NCBI GenBank assembly: GCA_963698645.1
Contig: CAVORP010000003.1
Span: forward strand, 434,001-498,000
Reading direction: 5' to 3'
Length of the DNA stretch: 64,000 nucleotides
Origin: Ovoidimarina sp963698645
Lineage (GTDB): Bacteria > Pseudomonadota > Alphaproteobacteria > Rhodobacterales > Rhodobacteraceae
The position numbers and the translations under genes are program-made. Position 1 is the stretch's first letter, and every line of letters begins with the position of its first letter. The notes beneath the pieces are model-generated. The model was not told the origin of the DNA and searched no databases. It was given only the letters and a program-made list of their open reading frames with translations. Positions 1 through 9,345 of the stretch are shown here, piece by piece.

Positions 1-622
1 CATGTCAGCCCCGGCCACCCGAAGGCCGATCACGAAGGCATGATGCGGGCCTGGACCCGGATCGTTGCCTGCGGGACGGCGCTTTGGGTACAAAACGCGA
101 CGAACGTCAAAGGGGCGGGACCTAAGGCAAGGCGATATTCAAGGTGTCGCGCTTGGGGCATTGAGATTTGCGAATGAGATCTCTGGCGCGACCTATCTGA
201 GTGCGGTGAACAAGATCCATGCCTATGGACGCGAGATGGCGGCGGTCTTCGACGACTTCGATGTCATTCTGTCGGCGACACTGGCCGAACCGCCTGCGCA
301 GGTGGGTCGCTTTTCCCATGACCGCGAGGACTATGAGAATTACCGTATCGGTCCGGGCGGCGTTTTCGAATACTCGCCGTTCTGCGCCGCATTCAACGCC
401 AGCGGCCAACCCGCCGCATCTGTCCCGATGCATTGGACCGAGGACGGCCTCCCCATCGGCATCCAACTGGCGGCAGCCTTCGGGGAGGATGCCGATCTGA
501 TCGCTCTTTGCGCAGAACTTGAGCGTGCCGCTCCCTGGGCGCATCGAAGGCCTGCACTGCTGGCGGATTACCTTGCAATACCCCGGAACCCATTGCAGCT
601 TAACGCCAAGGGGGACACGCGA
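1..622 (+). pseudogene. Amidase, C-terminal part, frameshifted and cut by the window edge
   Basis: This is the end of an amidase-signature hydrolase of the kind that cleaves amides of amino compounds. Frame 1 encodes MRAWTRIVACGTALWV up to about base 128. The similarity then continues in frame 2 (DIQGVALGALRFANE, then LSATLAEPP and PMHWTEDGLPIGIQL), so one extra base lies near 127-135. The typical amidase ending APWAHRRPAL appears near base 540. The catalytic Lys-Ser-Ser part would lie upstream, outside the window. No stop separates this frame from the following ATPase, but the two families are unrelated and the open frame is treated as accidental. The position just before a polyamine-type transporter suggests a role in amide or polyamine breakdown (inference). 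Confidence 0.7.
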
Positions 623-1680
623 TTGAGTACAGATATCGCGGTCGACGCGCGCAATGTCGGCAAGATCTACGGATCGGGCAAAGGAGAGGTTCAGGCTCTT
701 GCCGATGTCTCAATTTCCATTGAGAAGGGCGAATTCTTTACGCTCCTTGGTCCCTCTGGATGCGGAAAGACGACATTGCTACGCTGTATTGCCGGGTTTG
801 AAACACCTACGTCCGGCACGATCCACCTGTCGGGAAAGGATATCACCCACACGCCGCCCAACCAGCGCCCGGTCAATACAGTCTTCCAGTCCTATGCCCT
901 GTTTCCGCATCTGACCGTCGCGCAGAACGTGGGCTTCGGACTGAAAATGCAGGGCAAACCCGCGGCTGAGGTGGCGCGCGCGGTCGAGCGTGTTCTGGCG
1001 CTGGTGAAGCTCGAAGAATTTGCTGACCGGCTGCCGCAACAATTGTCCGGCGGCCAGCAGCAACGTGTGGCATTGGCCCGCGCTTTGGCGCCCGAACCTG
1101 AGGTGCTGCTGCTGGATGAGCCGCTCTCGGCGCTGGATCTCAAGCTGCGCAAGGAAATGCAAAGCGAATTGAAGCGGCTTCAGACGGAAACGGGAATCAC
1201 CTTTATCTTCGTGACTCACGATCAGGAAGAGGCGTTGACCATGTCGAACCGGATCGGCGTGATGTCACGGGGCGAACTGCTTCAGGTGGGAACGCCGCAC
1301 GACATCTACGATCGCCCTGTCAACCGCTTTGTCGCCGATTTCATCGGCGAGACGAATTTTCTGGAGGCCCGTGTCGACGGAACCGAGGTCCGGATCGGGA
1401 CGGGAGACATTCTGAACGTGCCGCTGAACGGGCAGGAAGGCACAGTTACCTTGGCCCTGAGACCGGAGCAGATTCGCCTGATGCCGCACTGGCACCGGCA
1501 TTGCAGCCAGGATCGTCGAGGCGACCTATCTGGGCACCGACACCCATTATACCTTGGTCCTGAACGACAGCAGCCAGATCATCGCCCGCGTACAATCCAA
1601 CTCGGCCGGAACGTTCGAAGTCGGCGACGACGTGGGGCTGCAGATCGACGCAGCAGGCCATTCAAGTGCTGAAATCATGA
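623..1680 (+). CDS. Polyamine-type ABC transporter ATPase (PotA-like), C-terminus frameshifted
   Basis: This is the ATP-hydrolysing subunit of a spermidine/putrescine-type importer, acting on the inner face of the membrane. The start is taken as TTG at 623, just before the conserved beginning of the domain. Walker A (GPSGCGKTT), Q-loop (VFQSYALFPHLTV), signature LSGGQQQR, Walker B (VLLLDEPLSALD) and the H-loop histidine (FVTHDQEEALT) are all present. The C-terminal regulatory (TOBE) region breaks frame near 1485, where the sequence continues as RIVEATYLGTDTHYTLV. It breaks again near 1655, after which the frame ends at TGA 1678-1680. That stop overlaps the ATG of the next permease, typical of coupled pot operons. 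A homologous iron- or sugar-specific ATPase is possible, but the neighbours favour polyamines. Confidence 0.82.
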
Positions 1681-2582
1681 GCAACGGCGCCGGACAACGC
1701 AGCAAGGGCGTCAATGGCTGGCTTCTGTCCGCGCCCGCGCTGGTTTTGCTGATCGTCGCGGCCAGCGGTCCTCTGATCATCGTGGCGGTCTATTCGGTCC
1801 TCGAAAAGGGCGACTATTCCGGGGTCCGCTGGATCCTGTCCGGCGAAGGCTGGTTCCGCGTCCTGTTCGAGCGCGATATCTTCGACCAGACCGATTAGCC
1901 TTGCGGATGCGAACCTGTCGATCTTCTGGCGATCGGTAAAACTGTCGGTCGCGACCACGTTGATCACCTTCGCGTTTGGCCTGCCGACCGCATGGTTTAT
2001 CGCCACAAGACCGGCAAAGGCGCGGGCGTTCTGGCTTTTCCTGATCACGATTCCGTTCTGGACGAACCTGCTGATCCGAACCTTTGCAATCATGGAGGTG
2101 ATCCGCAATCAGGGTATCCTGAACACCTTTCTGCTCAATGCTGGTCTGATCTCGGAACCGATCCAGATCCTCTACACCGATACGGCCGTTCTGATCGGCA
2201 TGACTTATGTCTATCTGCCGCTGATGGTGCTGCCGCTATATGCGGCGATTGACAGGTTCGATTTCCGGCTGATTGAGGCGGGATACGATCTTTATGCCTC
2301 GCGCTGGCAGGTGTTGCGTGGGGTCATCCTTCCGATAATCAAACCCGGCATAATCGCCGGCTGCATTCTGGTCTTCATTCCCAGCCTCGGTGCCTATGTC
2401 ACCCCTCGCGTCCTCGGCGGCGGCAAGAACATGATGATCGGCAATTTCATCGAATTGCAGTTCGGACAAGGGCAGAACTGGCCGCTGGGCGCGGCATTGT
2501 CCACCATGCTGCTGCTGATCGTTCTGGTATCGTTGGTGGTCTACACCCGTGTCTCCGACACGGGAGGGTCCCAATGGCTAAA
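1677..2582 (+). CDS. Polyamine-type ABC permease (PotB-like), frameshifted
   Basis: This is the first inner-membrane permease of the same transporter. It starts at ATG 1677, overlapping the ATPase stop. The first part (LLSAPALVLLIVAASGPL, a membrane segment) ends at a TAG around 1896. The continuing frame reads SLADANLSIFWRSVKL and then normal permease sequence with the EAA-type loop (EAGYDLYASRWQVL). One extra C in 1889-1892 accounts for the break. A second shift near 2555 would restore the expected end EGPNG-stop at about 2580, overlapping the next start. About six hydrophobic segments are visible, as expected for the family. The frame breaks may be sequencing indels. Confidence 0.8.
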
Positions 2583-3380
2583 CAGCGGGCCTTTGATGTC
2601 ACGACCTTGCCCGGGTTCACCTTTGTGGCGATCCTGTCCTTCGTGCTGCTTTACGCGCCCATCGTGACGCTGGTGATCTATTCGTTCAACGGCGGCAATT
2701 CGGTCAATCAATGGGGCGGATTTTCCCTGCAGTGGTACGTCGTCGCCGCCAATAACGAGGCCGTGCAGGATGCGACGGCGCGATCGCTGATCATCGCGCT
2801 CTGGGCTTCCGTCATCTCGACGACGGTTGCGACGATGGCCGCCCTTGGCACGACACGGCGGGGCAAGTTCAAAGGGCAGACGGTGATCTATATCATCATC
2901 AACCAGCCTCTGATGGTGCCCGAGATCGTGACCGCCGTTGCATTGCTGATCTTCTTTTCATCGGTCAAGGTCGCCACGGGATACAGCGGGCTTGGCTATC
3001 TGATCCTTGCGCATTCGGCCTTCTGCGTGCCCTTCGCCTATCTGCCGATCAAGGCCCGGCTTGAGGGAATGGACACGAGCATGGAAACTGCCGCTGCGGA
3101 TCTTTATGCGACGCCTTGGCAGACGTTTCGCTATGTCACACTGCCGCTTTTGCTGCCGGGTGTGATTGCAGGTGCGATGCTTGCGTTCATCATCTCTCTT
3201 GATAACGTGATCATTACGGAATTTGTGAAGTCCGCCGGACAGGATACCCTGCCCACCTATATGCTGGGCCAGCTGCGCCGGGCCCTGACGCCAGAGGTCA
3301 ACGCCATCTCGACAGCTTTGTTGGCCTTGACGGTGGTCATCCTGACCATCTTCGTTTTCGTCACCAAGAAGCGGGACTAA
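2574..3380 (+). CDS. Polyamine-type ABC permease (PotC-like)
   Basis: This is the second permease subunit of the importer, 268 residues and intact. Hydrophobic segments run from about residue 12 (LPGFTFVAILSFVLLYAPI) to the C-terminal LLALTVVILTIFVFV. The cytoplasmic coupling loop is visible as METAAADLYATPWQTF, followed by LPLLLPGVIAGAMLAF. It overlaps the end of the preceding permease and is followed 27 bases later by the binding protein, so the transporter genes form one transcription unit. Length and topology fit the PotC family. Confidence 0.88.
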   Translation: MAKQRAFDVTTLPGFTFVAILSFVLLYAPIVTLVIYSFNGGNSVNQWGGFSLQWYVVAANNEAVQDATARSLIIALWASVISTTVATMAALGTTRRGKFKGQTVIYIIINQPLMVPEIVTAVALLIFFSSVKVATGYSGLGYLILAHSAFCVPFAYLPIKARLEGMDTSMETAAADLYATPWQTFRYVTLPLLLPGVIAGAMLAFIISLDNVIITEFVKSAGQDTLPTYMLGQLRRALTPEVNAISTALLALTVVILTIFVFVTKKRD

Positions 3381-3407
3381 CCCGCGCAACACCACAAGGG
3401 GAGACCT

Positions 3408-4433
3408 ATGAAGACTTATCTTATTGCAACCACAGCCCTGTTCAGCAGCGCCATCGGCGCCATGGCTGAAGGGCAGCTCAACCTCTTCAACTGGGGCAAT
3501 TACACCAGTCCCGAACTGATTGAGAAGTTCACGGCCGAAACCGGCATCGCCGTGACCATCACCGACTATGACAGCAACACAACCGCCCTGACCAAGGTCG
3601 AGGCAGGTGCGTCTGGTTTTGATCTTGTTGTACCATCGGCCAACTATATCCCGGTCTATGTCCGTAAGGGCCTGATTGCGGAGCTGGACCATTCGAAAAT
3701 CCCCAACATCGGCAATATCGCGGCTGAATGGAAAGATGTTCCCTGGGATCCGGGTCGCCGGCATTCGGTTCCGTGGCAGTGGGGATCAGTCGGGATTGCG
3801 GTGAACACGACAGTCTATAGCGGTGATGTGAACACATCGGAGTTGTTCATGGATCCGCCCCCCGAATTGGAGGGCAAGATCAACGTTGTGCCGGAAATGA
3901 CGGACGTCATCAACATGGCAATCTTCAATGTGGGTGGTGAAGCCTGTACCGAAGACCTCGATCTCCTGAAGCAGGTCCGCGACAAGATGATGGCAGCCAA
4001 GCCGAAATGGCTGTCGATGGATTACGGTACTACGGACAAGCTATCCTCCGGAGACTACGCAGCCTCGGTGAACTGGAACGGATCGACCATGCGGGCGCGC
4101 ATCAACAATCCCGATGTTGTCTATGGCTATCCGAAGGAAGGGTATCCCCTGTTCATGGACTCTGTCGCTTTGTTGTCGGATGCCCAGAACGTGGAAGAAG
4201 CCTATCAGTTCATCAACTTTATCCTTGAGCCTGAAAACGCCGCCATGATCTCCAGCTTTGCGCGCTATGCCAACGGAGTCGCTGGATCCGAAGAATTCAT
4301 GCCCGAGGACATGAAGACAGCGCCCGAGATCGTGACGCCGGCGGAGTTCGCTTCAGCGGGCCAGTTTCTGCCCACCTGTCCCCAGTCGGCGGTTGATCTT
4401 TATACCGCGATCTGGACCGAACTTCTGAAGTAA
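3408..4433 (+). CDS. Polyamine-type periplasmic substrate-binding protein (PotD/PotF-like)
   Basis: This 341-residue extracytoplasmic binding protein delivers substrate to the permeases. The N-terminus is a classic signal peptide cleaved near AMA-EG. Mature motifs LNLFNWGNYTSPELIEKF and the aspartate/tyrosine-rich segment VTITDYDSNTTAL are typical of PotD/PotF, whose acidic pockets bind polyamines. It is the last gene of the operon and is closed by a strong hairpin at 4441-4469. The neighbouring acetylpolyamine hydrolase suggests the natural ligand may be an acetylated or substituted polyamine (inference). Confidence 0.88.
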   Translation: MKTYLIATTALFSSAIGAMAEGQLNLFNWGNYTSPELIEKFTAETGIAVTITDYDSNTTALTKVEAGASGFDLVVPSANYIPVYVRKGLIAELDHSKIPNIGNIAAEWKDVPWDPGRRHSVPWQWGSVGIAVNTTVYSGDVNTSELFMDPPPELEGKINVVPEMTDVINMAIFNVGGEACTEDLDLLKQVRDKMMAAKPKWLSMDYGTTDKLSSGDYAASVNWNGSTMRARINNPDVVYGYPKEGYPLFMDSVALLSDAQNVEEAYQFINFILEPENAAMISSFARYANGVAGSEEFMPEDMKTAPEIVTPAEFASAGQFLPTCPQSAVDLYTAIWTELLK

Positions 4434-4440
4434 GCCGCGA

Positions 4441-4469
4441 CATACGGGGCTGTGGTGCAGCCCCGTATG
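4441..4469 (+). terminator. Hairpin terminator between convergent operons
   Basis: A perfect 12-bp stem, CATACGGGGCTG pairing with CAGCCCCGTATG around a 5-base loop, lies 7 bases after the binding-protein stop. It is followed by a pyrimidine-rich stretch (CTCCTTTCC). It could serve both the plus-strand transporter operon and the convergent hydrolase gene. Confidence 0.8.
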
Positions 4470-4498
4470 CTCCTTTCCTGGTCACAACCGACCCAAAG

Positions 4499-5530
4499 CT
4501 ATGTGTCCTTGAACCCCTCAAGCACATTGACGGTATTGATCCCAACAGCCTCGATGGCATAGCCGCCTTCCATGCAGAAGACGGTAGGGCGTCTCATCCG
4601 CCCGATCCGCCGGCCTGCATCCCAGAAGTCATCGCTCTCCAGCCGGAAAAAGCTGATCGGATCTTCCTTGTAGGCATCGACCCCCAATGACACCACCACC
4701 GCTTCGGCGCCCCAGTCTCCGATTCTGGCAATGGCATCATCCAGTGCTTCAGACCATTGACCATAGTTGGTACCTGAGGTCATCGGATAGTTAAGGTTGG
4801 CTCCCTCTCCAGCACCCCTTCCGGTCTCGTCCGCGTAGCCAAGATAGTAGGGGTAAGCCTCCTGTGGTGCCCCATGTAGCGACGCGAACAACACGTCAGC
4901 ACGGTCGTAAAACAGCGATTGAGTTCCATTTCCGTGATGAAAATCGATATCGAGAATGGCCACTCTCGCCGCACCTGATGCGCGAAACATGTCTGCAACA
5001 ACGGCAGCGTTGTTGATGAAGCAGTAGCCACCGAATTGATCCGCAGTCGCATGATGACCGGGCGGACGGCAGAGCGCAAAGGCACTGTCGGCCCCAGCCG
5101 CCACGTGCCGCTGTGCGGTCTGCGCACAGGCGACAGATGACAGGGCAGCCGCCCATGTCCCTCGCGTGATCGCCGTCTCTGAGGCATGGCAGTAGTATCC
5201 GACCTTTCCATCGATGTTTTCGGGTATCCGGTCCATATGCATGCCACGCGCAGGCACATTGGCGGCAATGATCTCGCCCGCCATACCGGCGGCTTTCCAG
5301 TCGTCCCAGGCCGTTTCCAGAAATTTCAGATAACCCGGATCAAGCAAGGCATGCAAAGGTGCCATGTCCACCGGATCCGGCGCAACTATGTCCTTCATCT
5401 TCTGCTCGCGCAGCCGGTTGAGCACGTATTCGACGCGCGAGGGGCGTTCAAAAGGAGTGACAAACTGCCCCCCCGAAAGCTCTGCCTGCGGAAAATGAAG
5501 ACGATGATCTTCGCTGTAAACCACTCGCAT
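4499..5530 (-). CDS. aphA: Acetylpolyamine amidohydrolase (histone deacetylase superfamily)
   Basis: This zinc hydrolase removes acetyl groups from acetylated polyamines such as acetylputrescine or acetylspermidine. From ATG 5530 (MRVVYSEDH) the protein has 343 residues. Residues line up with the characterised Mycoplana APAH offset by one: catalytic His159-His160 (PPGHHA), zinc ligands Asp196 and His198 (LDIDFHHGNG) and Asp285 (SLGVDAY), and transition-state Tyr324 (EGGY). An upstream in-frame ATG at 5623 would add 31 residues that do not resemble the family. The gene converges on a polyamine-type importer, which supports import followed by cytoplasmic deacetylation. Assignment to this branch rather than to acetoin-utilisation proteins rests on this residue match. 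Confidence 0.88.
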   Translation of the reverse strand: MRVVYSEDHRLHFPQAELSGGQFVTPFERPSRVEYVLNRLREQKMKDIVAPDPVDMAPLHALLDPGYLKFLETAWDDWKAAGMAGEIIAANVPARGMHMDRIPENIDGKVGYYCHASETAITRGTWAAALSSVACAQTAQRHVAAGADSAFALCRPPGHHATADQFGGYCFINNAAVVADMFRASGAARVAILDIDFHHGNGTQSLFYDRADVLFASLHGAPQEAYPYYLGYADETGRGAGEGANLNYPMTSGTNYGQWSEALDDAIARIGDWGAEAVVVSLGVDAYKEDPISFFRLESDDFWDAGRRIGRMRRPTVFCMEGGYAIEAVGINTVNVLEGFKDT

Positions 5531-5635
5531 TTTCGTGACCTGATCTGGGAATTCTATAGCCCTTGCTGCATTCTGAAGTGTCCCGATATCTGGGAAATCG
5601 TCAATGTTTTTTGATATTTGCACACAGCTGGTTCG

Positions 5636-5790
5636 GGCAGGTCAAAGCAGGCAAGACCTTTGCCGAGATCGCGGCGCCAGAGCGCACGTCAATGCGGTGC
5701 ATGGAGCAGGTGATCGATCTTGCTTTCCTGACTTTCGACATCGTGCGCGGTATTCTGGATCGCAAGAAGCTCCTCGGCTCAAATCCGACT
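5636..5790 (+). pseudogene. Recombinase C-terminal fragment
   Basis: A short degenerate piece encodes GKTFAEIA, then a TS motif, then VIDLAFLTFDIV. It aligns with the C-terminal end of the serine recombinase at 36773-38404 (GKTFAEIAETEGTS then VIDLALLAPDIL). No other part of the recombinase is recognisable around it, so it is a relic of a second copy of that mobile unit. It lies in the 5531-6078 gap, which otherwise holds only a partial copy of the dispersed repeat. Confidence 0.6.
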
Positions 5791-5982
5791 TGCGTCTGCA
5801 TCACGATCTTCCATCTGACTGGGATAAACAGCGCCACCTTCTCGCTACGCCCTGTTCGCGTCCGACTATAGCTCATATCGCAATAATGCGAACGCAGACT
5901 TCTGCGGCTTTGTGCGACCTCGATCCAGGGTCTGCACTCTCCCGCACACGCCACAATGCTTTGAACTTGCTCCATAACGAGC

Positions 5983-6021
5983 CAGGCGCAGCGAATGGCG
6001 GCTTCGAGTCCCTTAGCGGAA
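5983..6021 (+). repeat. Dispersed palindromic repeat, partial copy
   Basis: It contains the core GCGCAGCGAATGGCGGCTTC followed by GAGTC and TTAGCGGA, matching the right half of the element described at 55971-56040. The left half is not recognisable. Confidence 0.6.
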
Positions 6022-6078
6022 CTTTCATAAGTCCTTGGCTTCACGTCAGCTCGGAACCCTATGCGGACAAGCAATGGT

Positions 6079-7413
6079 CTAACTGCGCTGTTCGCCCATC
6101 CATCGCCAGAGCCAGCTCGCAGCACGTAGCAGCCGGCCGTCCCCATTGACCGGACCGACCAGCTGGACGCCCATTGGAAGGCCGTTTGGTGCACTGAGCA
6201 ACGGAAGCGTTACCGCAGGCGTTCCTGCCATGGTCCACAGGCCGTTGAAAATCGCGTCGCCGGTTGAGCTCAGTCCCTCGGGGGCTGGACCAAGTGCAGC
6301 AGGGCATAGGATCGCGTCGAACCGCGCAAACAGTGGCTCGAGCGCGGGTGAAAGCGCGTCCCGGCAAGCAATTGCGGCGAGATACTCATGGGCTGGGATC
6401 GCCATCCCTTCCTTGATCGCCTCGCGCGTCTCGATCCCAAGCAGATTCTCGTCAGCCTCAATATATCTTCTGTAGTGGTGCGCCATCTCTGCCAAATTGA
6501 TACATGCTCTCTGTTCGGCCACATCTCTGAAAATATCGGGCAGCGTGGCAGCCACCGCCTGATCTCCCAACCTGTCCATGACCTCACCAAATGCGATGCT
6601 AAGCGCGGCGTCGGCCTTGTCCCAGCCCGGCGGATGAACAAACGCAAAAACAGGCGGGATGATGCAGTCCGCCCGTGCCGCCGCGAACAGCCCGGAGGAA
6701 GTTCCGGGTCTGTTGGCGCCTCTTTTCATGAGCACATCTGCCAGCAGTGCGGCCCCGTCTGGATCTCTGGCAAAGACTCCCGGAGTGTCGAGGCTGTGAG
6801 ACTGCATCAGAACTCCGCGCCGCGAAATCGCTCCGAAACTCGGCTTGAAACCAGTGATCCCGCAGAATGAGGCAGGGCGGATCACGGAACCACCGGTCTG
6901 GGTTCCGACAGCGAGCGGAATCATCCCGTCGGCCACCGCAGCAGCGGAACCGGAAGATGACCCGCCGGGTGTGTGCCCCGGATCCCTTCGATTCCTCGTC
7001 TCATTGGGATGGAGAAAGGCCAACTCGGTGGTTACTGTCTTCCCGATTACGAGCGCCCCCGCGGCCTTAAGGCTCTCCACGATGGCTGCATCCTTCTCTG
7101 GCACCCTTCCTGCATCAAGCGGGCAACCGTTTTCGCTCGGTATTCCTGCTGTGTCGACAATGTCCTTCAATCCGACCGGCAGCCCGTGGAGTGGTCCCAT
7201 TGGCCCGTCGGCTTTGCGCTTTGCGTCAAGCCATTCTGCCTCCCGAAGAGCTCGATCCGCGTCAAACCAAGCCCAGGCGCGGATCTCTGCCTCGCGAGCC
7301 TCGATACGCGAAATGCAGGCCCGGGCGAGGTCAGTGGCCGACAGGGCGCCTGACGCAAGTTGATCGCGAAGCTCGACGGCACCGATCATCGAAAGAGGGC
7401 CTTGTGATGTCAT
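6079..7413 (-). CDS. Amidase (amidase-signature family)
   Basis: This 444-residue amide hydrolase uses the Ser-cis-Ser-Lys triad. The lysine is Lys83 (VGLKDIVDT). The glycine/serine motif TPGGSSSGSAAAVA lies near residues 148-161, and the nucleophile region TQTGGSVIRPA has Ser176. The length is normal for single-domain amidases. It is not GatA, because no gatB or gatC is nearby. Its closest logic is a catabolic amidase acting with the polyamine transporter and deacetylase, but the substrate cannot be read from the sequence. The 283-base gap upstream separates it from the divergent EamA transporter and should hold both promoters. Confidence 0.85.
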   Translation of the reverse strand: MTSQGPLSMIGAVELRDQLASGALSATDLARACISRIEAREAEIRAWAWFDADRALREAEWLDAKRKADGPMGPLHGLPVGLKDIVDTAGIPSENGCPLDAGRVPEKDAAIVESLKAAGALVIGKTVTTELAFLHPNETRNRRDPGHTPGGSSSGSAAAVADGMIPLAVGTQTGGSVIRPASFCGITGFKPSFGAISRRGVLMQSHSLDTPGVFARDPDGAALLADVLMKRGANRPGTSSGLFAAARADCIIPPVFAFVHPPGWDKADAALSIAFGEVMDRLGDQAVAATLPDIFRDVAEQRACINLAEMAHHYRRYIEADENLLGIETREAIKEGMAIPAHEYLAAIACRDALSPALEPLFARFDAILCPAALGPAPEGLSSTGDAIFNGLWTMAGTPAVTLPLLSAPNGLPMGVQLVGPVNGDGRLLRAASWLWRWMGEQRS

Positions 7414-7696
7414 GTTGTGCTCCTGGATTTTCTACCGTCAATCAAGCGCTGTAATACATCGGGAGCGACAGCACGACACCTTGAAGGCGTTCCAGAGGTC
7501 TCCTCGACCACTGCTCGGATTTCGTCCCCCAAAGTGGCCATTTGACCCAAACCGTGAGATGGCCTGGCAGTACGGAAGCATACGTCGTGCCACTATGGAA
7601 TCGGGACTGCGATGCCCAGCGCATCGCAAGAGCTTGCATTGTCCGGTCAGAAATTGAAAAGTTGTCGCTATTCTTGAGACAGAAGCGACTTGGTCA

Positions 7697-8134
7697 ATGA
7701 CAAACCTTGTTCTTGGATGGCAATTCTGGGCATTTCTCGCTGCTGTTTTCGCTGCGCTGACAGCCATTTTTGTGAAGGCGGGAGTCGACGATATCAATCC
7801 CGATCTTGCCACGCTGCTTCGAACCATTGTGGTGGTAATTGCCTTGGGAGCGTTGGTCTGGGTGACGGGCAGGTTGGAAGACCTTTCAGAGATCAAACTG
7901 CGTACGTTGTTCTTTCTGGTTATGTCGGGCTTGGCTACCGGCGCTTCTTGGCTGTGTTATTTCCGCGCGATGCAGCTTGGCGACGCATCTCGGGTTGCAC
8001 CGGTCGACAAGTTAAGCGTTGTTTTCGTTGCCGTGATCGCGGCTCTTTTCTTGGGGGAAAAGCTTTCCATATTCGGTTGGTGCGGCGTAGGGTTGATTGC
8101 AGTTGGCGCAATCATTCTCGCTCTAGCACCCTAG
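7697..8134 (+). CDS. Small EamA/DMT-family transporter
   Basis: This 145-residue inner-membrane protein has five hydrophobic segments (FWAFLAAVFAALTAIFVKAG to GVGLIAVGAIILAL). It has the hallmark of short single-EamA proteins: DASRVAPVDKLSVVFVAVIAALFLGEKL. Such half-size members are thought to dimerise; the substrate is unknown. The ATG at 7697 has only a weak upstream purine stretch. The stretch 8135-8404 after it holds no gene I can support. Confidence 0.8.
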   Translation: MTNLVLGWQFWAFLAAVFAALTAIFVKAGVDDINPDLATLLRTIVVVIALGALVWVTGRLEDLSEIKLRTLFFLVMSGLATGASWLCYFRAMQLGDASRVAPVDKLSVVFVAVIAALFLGEKLSIFGWCGVGLIAVGAIILALAP

Positions 8135-8404
8135 GCCGTTCAACATCAGCTAGTGTAAAGTTTATCCGTTCGGCTCACAGGGTTTCTAGCGATAGCGAGA
8201 GGCTGTTCTGTGCAAAACGGATTGCCGGGTAGCAGAGAACCAGTCTCCTTGAGATTGAAGTCAGACGCCAATTGTTTGGTCTGCTGTGGCGCTATGAGAA
8301 GCCCGCGGGCCACGTTATGAGCAGCCATTATCGATGCCAGGTAAATGATCCGTTCTCTGTTCGGGGCACGCCTGTTTTCCTGCCCTTCAGTGCGATCTAA
8401 GTGG

Positions 8405-9283
8405 CTATTCCTCAAGCGCCTGGTAATGCGCCTCGCAAGCCTTTTCCTGCCCGCGAAGGACGCGACGTCCGTCAAGTGGGCCGCCATGCTCGGTCACAAC
8501 GGTGACTTGTCCTTCAGGCTGATCGGCGCGTTCAAAGTAGATCACCACCCAGTCGCGGTGTTTTCCAAAACGATGCGCTGCCGGGCTGTTGGAAAACAGC
8601 GCGGTGAATTCCCATCCGTTCCGCTCGGTATGCAGAATCGGCAGACGGGTCTCGCCAGTCGGATTGAACCGGCGCGGTCTGATTTCGGGCAGTTTGTCGA
8701 CATTGCCGCGATAGTGCGCATCAATTGCAAGAATGTCGGCAATCGAGGGTTGTTGTCGATCAATCGCGGCCTTCCGCGGACGTCTGCGTGCCAGCATGTC
8801 GCCCAGGGAATGGCGCAGACTTTCGATACGGCGCGGTCCGATGCCCTTGATGCCGGCCAATCGCCCGTCATAAGCCGCGGCCTCAAGCGCCTCCAATGTT
8901 TCGATGCCCAGTTCGTCATGAATCTGGTGTGCCAAGGTAGGGCCAATCATTGGAACGGTCTGAAGCACTTGTTCCGGATCGGCCGATCCGCGCAGCCTGT
9001 CCAGAAGGCTCGACGCGCCGGTGTCGAGAATTTCGGCGATCATGGCCGCGATTGAGGGTCCGATAGTGGGCAAATCGTCGAGGCCACGTTTGCCGCCGCG
9101 TTGATAATCGAGCCGGATGGGATGTGGCAGACCACGCAGGTAGCTTGCCGCATCGCGGTAGGCCCTTACCCGAAACAGGGATGCATTCTGTTGGTCCAGA
9201 AGGCGCGCCACATCATCGAGCTTGTCGGCGACAAAACGGTTTTCGGACAGAGCGTCGTCACGAGCATCTCGAAGGGTCATCAT
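8405..9283 (-). CDS. Helix-hairpin-helix DNA-binding protein, PolX N-terminal-like
   Basis: A protein of about 292 residues starts at ATG 9283 behind a good ribosome site (GGAGG). It begins with a PolX-type segment (VADKLDDVARLLDQQ, then FRVRAYRDAASYL) and carries several helix-hairpin-helix motifs (LPTIGPSIAAMIAEIL, VPMIGPTLAHQIHDEL, IKGIGPRRIESLRHSL). These motifs bind DNA backbones in repair polymerases. The nucleotidyltransferase catalytic aspartates of PolX are not seen. The C-terminal third (RPRRFNPTGETRLPILHTE) belongs to an uncharacterised conserved extension. A DNA-repair or DNA-binding role is inferred. It heads the stress-type island on the minus strand. Confidence 0.72.
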   Translation of the reverse strand: MMTLRDARDDALSENRFVADKLDDVARLLDQQNASLFRVRAYRDAASYLRGLPHPIRLDYQRGGKRGLDDLPTIGPSIAAMIAEILDTGASSLLDRLRGSADPEQVLQTVPMIGPTLAHQIHDELGIETLEALEAAAYDGRLAGIKGIGPRRIESLRHSLGDMLARRRPRKAAIDRQQPSIADILAIDAHYRGNVDKLPEIRPRRFNPTGETRLPILHTERNGWEFTALFSNSPAAHRFGKHRDWVVIYFERADQPEGQVTVVTEHGGPLDGRRVLRGQEKACEAHYQALEE

Positions 9284-9345
9284 TTCCTCCGATCCATATC
9301 TTTCGTCAAATCTACCTGTCGGCGGAAGGTGCCCTTTGATCCTGA

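Noticed and set aside
65..1672. A single 535-residue frame joining amidase and ABC ATPase
   Set aside because: The two parts belong to unrelated families, the amidase is already frameshifted, and a TTG start in the right place exists at 623. The open frame is best explained by a lost stop or an indel, not a functional fusion.
8146..8487. A 113-residue minus-strand frame after the EamA gene
   Set aside because: It partly overlaps the helix-hairpin-helix gene in another frame and has no recognisable motif.
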